Below, one piece after another: positions 61,624-64,000 of a stretch of DNA of 64,000 bases; the stretch's first letter is position 1; the number at the start of each line of letters is the position of its first letter. The notes below the pieces were generated by a model. The model did not search any database. It was not told the DNA's origin and saw nothing but the letters and a program-made list of their open reading frames with translations. The position numbers and the translations under genes were made by a program. The DNA comes from JAJDFU01 sp964595955 (lineage in GTDB: Bacteria > Bacteroidota > Bacteroidia > Chitinophagales > Saprospiraceae): positions 55,501 through 119,500 of the forward strand of contig CAZQSF010000001.1 in the NCBI GenBank assembly GCA_964595955.1. The letters run 5' to 3'.

Positions 61624-62427
61624 ATGCGACGCATATCCATCTTTATCGCTTTTCTGGGGGGCGTTTATACCCTTTCAGCCCAGATCAAGGATCCCGAACT
61701 CCAGGTACAGGCTTGGCGCATTGAACAGACCGACCTCATCGATCAGCTCATGCTTACCGTGGAGGGCATCGGCTCCAATTCCCGTGCCTTGTTGGAGCAA
61801 CAGAGCATCAAGGCCCATATGATGCCCGTGCGGCAGATCAATCAGGCCGGCACCGAGCTCAGCTACCTCATCGCCTCCTGCCTGGAATACTACGTAAACC
61901 TGGACAAGAACTACAAGCTCAACCTGAGCCCGGATTTCATGGCCCTCAACCTGAGCCAGTCCGGCAAGCCCATCAGCATGGAGGCGGCTTTCGGTTTTTT
62001 AGCGGAAGAAGGCACCATCTCGGCTTCCGTTTTACCCTACGGCGCCCACGCCATTACGACAGCCTGCTACAATACGCCCCGCTACCGAATCGAGAAATAC
62101 CTGTGGCTGTTCCGCGAGGTAACCATGGGCCGGCAGAAGGTGTATGAGACCCGCAAGGCCCTCACGCGCGGCAACCCCGTGCTTATCGAGCTGGCGGCCG
62201 ATCCCTCCATTCGCAACCTCGGCTACGGGCAAGAGGTCGAGGTGAACCCCAGGGGAGATTCCTACTCGCTGGTCGTTGTGGGTTTCAGCGAAGAGATGAA
62301 AGCCTTTGAGGTGATGAGCTGCTGGGGTAGCCGCTGGGCCAATTCCGGCTACGGCTGGGTCAGCTACGACGACTTCGGCAAGGCCGTAAAAAACGGCTTC
62401 GTACTGGTGCCGCACCGGGAGAACTAG
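61624..62427 (+). CDS. secreted papain-fold (C1-like) pseudo-peptidase
   Basis: The protein has 267 residues and a signal peptide (cleavage near LSAQ). The chain follows papain: MPVRQINQAGTELSYLIASCLEYY resembles the active-site helix P-V-R-x-Q-x-x-G-S-C-W-A-F; NYKLNLSPDFMALNLS resembles the LSPQxLVDC strand; and YSLVVVGF then SCWGSRWANSGYGWVSYDDF resembles HAVxIVGY and NSWGxxWGxxGY. Aligning these, the catalytic Cys position is E78, the His position Y214 and the Asn position S232, so all three catalytic residues are absent. It should be a non-catalytic binder or a relic with a new function. Neighbours give no clue. Confidence 0.75.
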   Translation: MRRISIFIAFLGGVYTLSAQIKDPELQVQAWRIEQTDLIDQLMLTVEGIGSNSRALLEQQSIKAHMMPVRQINQAGTELSYLIASCLEYYVNLDKNYKLNLSPDFMALNLSQSGKPISMEAAFGFLAEEGTISASVLPYGAHAITTACYNTPRYRIEKYLWLFREVTMGRQKVYETRKALTRGNPVLIELAADPSIRNLGYGQEVEVNPRGDSYSLVVVGFSEEMKAFEVMSCWGSRWANSGYGWVSYDDFGKAVKNGFVLVPHREN

Positions 62428-62472
62428 CGCTTCGCCTTAAAAAGGTATCTTTCCCGCAAAACCCAAGCTGTT

Positions 62473-63441
62473 ATGCAAGCGCTCGTTTTTCGGGAAAAGG
62501 GAAAACCCCTTTATTTTGGGGAATGGCCGGATCCGGAGCCCGCAGCCGGTGAGGTGGTCGTGTCGCTCGAGGCTGCCGCCCTCAATCACCGGGATGTTTT
62601 TATCACTCAGGGACTCTATCCGGGCATTGAGACGCCCATCATCCTGGGTTCGGACGGAGCCGGCCGGCTGGAGGGCCGCGAGGTAGTACTCAACCCCAGC
62701 ATCGGCTGGGGGCCGGACCCCGAGATCCAGGCCAAATCGTACCGCATCCTGGGCCTGCCCGATCCCGGCACCTTTGCCCAGAAGGTGGCCCTGCCGGCAT
62801 CGCAGGTCTATGACAAACCCGCCCATTTGAGCCGGGAAGAGGCTGCCGCCCTGCCCCTGGCCGGCCTGACCGCTTACCGGGCTCTGTTCACCAAGGGGCA
62901 GGTGGAGCCCGGCCAGAAGGTGCTCATCAGCGGGGTAGGGGGCGGCGTGGCGCTGTTCGCTTTTCAGTTTGCCCTGGCCGCCGGAGCCGAAGTGTACGTC
63001 ACCTCCGGTTCGGAGGAAAAGCTGGCCCGCGCTCGCGAAATGGGCGCTGCCGGAGGAGTCAATTACAAAAACCCGGATTGGGGCAAAGAGCTCAAAAGCA
63101 AGGCCGGCGCCTTCCAACTGGTGCTCGACGGCGCCGGAGGCGAAGGCTTTACCACCCTGCTCAAGCTCTGTGCTCCGGCGGCCCGCCTGGTCACCTACGG
63201 GGGCACTCAGGGAGCGGTTCCCAAGTTCATGCCCCAGCACATTTTCTGGAAGCAGCTCAGCGTACTCGGCACGTCCATGGGCAATGACGGGGAGTTTGCC
63301 GACATGCTGAAACTGGTTGCCGACAAGCAGATCCGGCCCGAAGTGGACAGTACCTATCCCCTGGAGCAGGGGGCTGCTGCCTTCGAGCGCATGGACCAGG
63401 GGCTGCAATTCGGAAAGATCATTCTGCAAATCCCCACCTGA
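62473..63441 (+). CDS. zinc-independent MDR oxidoreductase (quinone oxidoreductase-like)
   Basis: The 322-residue medium-chain dehydrogenase/reductase shows a catalytic-domain start MQALVFREKGKPLYFGEW, ALNHRDVFITQG and LGSDGAG. The Rossmann loop is VLISGVGGGVALFAFQFA and the second glycine-rich stretch LVLDGAGGEGF. Neither catalytic nor structural zinc cysteines are present, which points to a quinone oxidoreductase or enoyl reductase rather than an alcohol dehydrogenase. The substrate is unknown. Its TGA shares one base with the ATG of the phosphoesterase gene (TGATG), so the two are coupled. Confidence 0.88.
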   Translation: MQALVFREKGKPLYFGEWPDPEPAAGEVVVSLEAAALNHRDVFITQGLYPGIETPIILGSDGAGRLEGREVVLNPSIGWGPDPEIQAKSYRILGLPDPGTFAQKVALPASQVYDKPAHLSREEAAALPLAGLTAYRALFTKGQVEPGQKVLISGVGGGVALFAFQFALAAGAEVYVTSGSEEKLARAREMGAAGGVNYKNPDWGKELKSKAGAFQLVLDGAGGEGFTTLLKLCAPAARLVTYGGTQGAVPKFMPQHIFWKQLSVLGTSMGNDGEFADMLKLVADKQIRPEVDSTYPLEQGAAAFERMDQGLQFGKIILQIPT

Positions 63442-63950
63442 TGCGCATCGGCCTGCTTTCAGACACCCATGGCTACCTGGACGAGCAAGTATTCGATTTT
63501 TTCGCCGAATGCGAGGAAGTATGGCATGCCGGCGATATCGGCGATGCCGAAGTGGCCGATCGCCTCGAGGCCTTCCGGCCGCTGCGAGCTGTGTACGGCA
63601 ATATCGATGCGCCCGAACTGCGGCATCGCTTTCCCGAGGACCTTCGATTCACGGTCGAAGGCCTGGATGTCTGGATCACCCATATCGGAGGGTATCCGGG
63701 TCGATACAACAAGCGGGTGCGGGCCGTAATGGCCGAGCATCCGCCCGGCCTTTTCATCTGCGGGCATTCGCACATCCTAAAGGTCATGCCCGACAAAAAG
63801 TACGGGCTGCTCCACATCAACCCCGGAGCGGCCGGAAGGCAGGGCTTTCATCACCTGCGCACGGCTGTGCGCTTCAGCTTGCGGGAAGGGAAAGTAACCG
63901 ACCTGGAAGTGATTGAACTGGGCAAACGGGGAACGGTGCCTCGCGCTTGA
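63441..63950 (+). CDS. YfcE/MJ0936-type metallophosphoesterase
   Basis: The 169-residue calcineurin-like phosphodiesterase has all metal motifs: LLSDTHGY, HAGDIGDAEV, GNIDAPELR, ITHIGGYPG and CGHSHILKV, ending with INPGA. Small members of this group hydrolyse phosphodiester model substrates; the natural one is unknown. It overlaps the MDR gene by one base. Its stop codon lies inside the start of the second copy of the dispersed hairpin repeat. Confidence 0.92.
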   Translation: MRIGLLSDTHGYLDEQVFDFFAECEEVWHAGDIGDAEVADRLEAFRPLRAVYGNIDAPELRHRFPEDLRFTVEGLDVWITHIGGYPGRYNKRVRAVMAEHPPGLFICGHSHILKVMPDKKYGLLHINPGAAGRQGFHHLRTAVRFSLREGKVTDLEVIELGKRGTVPRA

Positions 63951-64000
63951 CCCGGAAAATTCGCCGAATTTTCCGCCCGAAGGGCTGACGAATTGCAAAA
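63947..64000. repeat. dispersed hairpin repeat, copy 2 (cut by the window edge)
   Basis: It has the same layout as 15912-15964: a perfect 9-bp stem GGAAAATTC/GAATTTTCC (63954-63962 and 63966-63974, loop GCC), then CCCGAAGGGCTGA. It overlaps the TGA of the phosphoesterase gene and could end its transcript. The element continues past the window. Confidence 0.8.

Overview
The window is a 64 kb stretch of a GC-rich (roughly 58% by eye) Bacteroidota chromosome, most likely from the Saprospiria (Lewinella/Phaeodactylibacter-like). This rests on several signs: a type IX secretion C-terminal sorting domain, a TonB-dependent receptor with a carboxypeptidase-like N-terminal domain, S46 and S9 peptidases, DUF4159 and DUF4199 proteins, a membrane-tethered LuxR regulator, weak Shine-Dalgarno sites, and repeated TAnnTTTG motifs (the -7 element of the Bacteroidota primary sigma factor) just upstream of gene starts. 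The genus is inference. Nothing looks like a prophage, IS transposase, plasmid, CRISPR array or defence island. It is a mostly housekeeping region with short intergenic regulatory and repeat elements.

Layout. 1-3.9 kb: the end of an unknown gene, an SLC45-like sugar transporter and a secreted alpha-amylase (alpha-glucan use). 3.8-5.7 kb (minus): panB-mltG. 5.9-9.1 kb: a lipoprotein and dnaK. 9.2-12.6 kb: a Rieske lipoprotein and a secreted Tyr/Trp-rich protein with a 13-residue tandem repeat. 12.6-15.8 kb: a DPP11-type S46 peptidase diverging from corA. 16.4-16.6 kb: two tRNA-Leu genes. 16.7-21.1 kb: rseP, rsmE-DUF4159, pspC-like, LuxR and DUF4199 genes. 21.1-25.8 kb: the surE-small membrane protein-lpxB operon, hemH, holA, then a SET-domain gene. 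26.4-34.3 kb: a complete tryptophan operon (trpE-G-D-C-F-B-A plus DAHP synthase) preceded by a leader peptide with four consecutive Trp codons and a strong terminator hairpin. 34.5-42 kb: DEAD-box RNA helicase, lipoprotein, arginase-family enzyme, trans-sulfuration enzyme, and rluD-DUF1415-LuxC-like reductase. 42-46.5 kb (minus): TonB-dependent receptor and T9SS-sorted hydrolase. 47-49 kb (minus): methyltransferase, PAP2 phosphatase, ZIP transporter. 49.3-53.5 kb: glmM-like mutase and two class V PLP enzymes. 53.8-59 kb (minus): aspartate aminotransferase, sulfatase, S9 oligopeptidase. 59.2-64 kb: acyl-CoA carboxylase beta subunit, a coiled-coil secreted protein, a papain-fold pseudo-peptidase, an MDR oxidoreductase and a YfcE-like phosphoesterase.

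How the genes work together. The trp cluster is one transcription unit in which most neighbours overlap as ATGA or are a few bases apart. DAHP synthase at its end would couple entry into the shikimate pathway to tryptophan demand, and the leader suggests ribosome-mediated attenuation. The transporter/amylase pair and the TonB receptor/T9SS hydrolase pair look like two nutrient-acquisition modules. The envelope theme is strong (lpxB, mltG, glmM, rseP, PAP2, several lipoproteins).

The most unusual items are: the trp attenuator; a roughly 190-bp MITE-like nested inverted-repeat element after the NifS-like gene; a hairpin repeat present at both 15.9 kb and the right edge; an 8-bp x 20 tandem repeat directly in front of the glmM promoter; a 14-bp x 5 tandem repeat; a papain-like protein that has lost all three catalytic residues; and a bc1-type Rieske domain on a surface lipoprotein.
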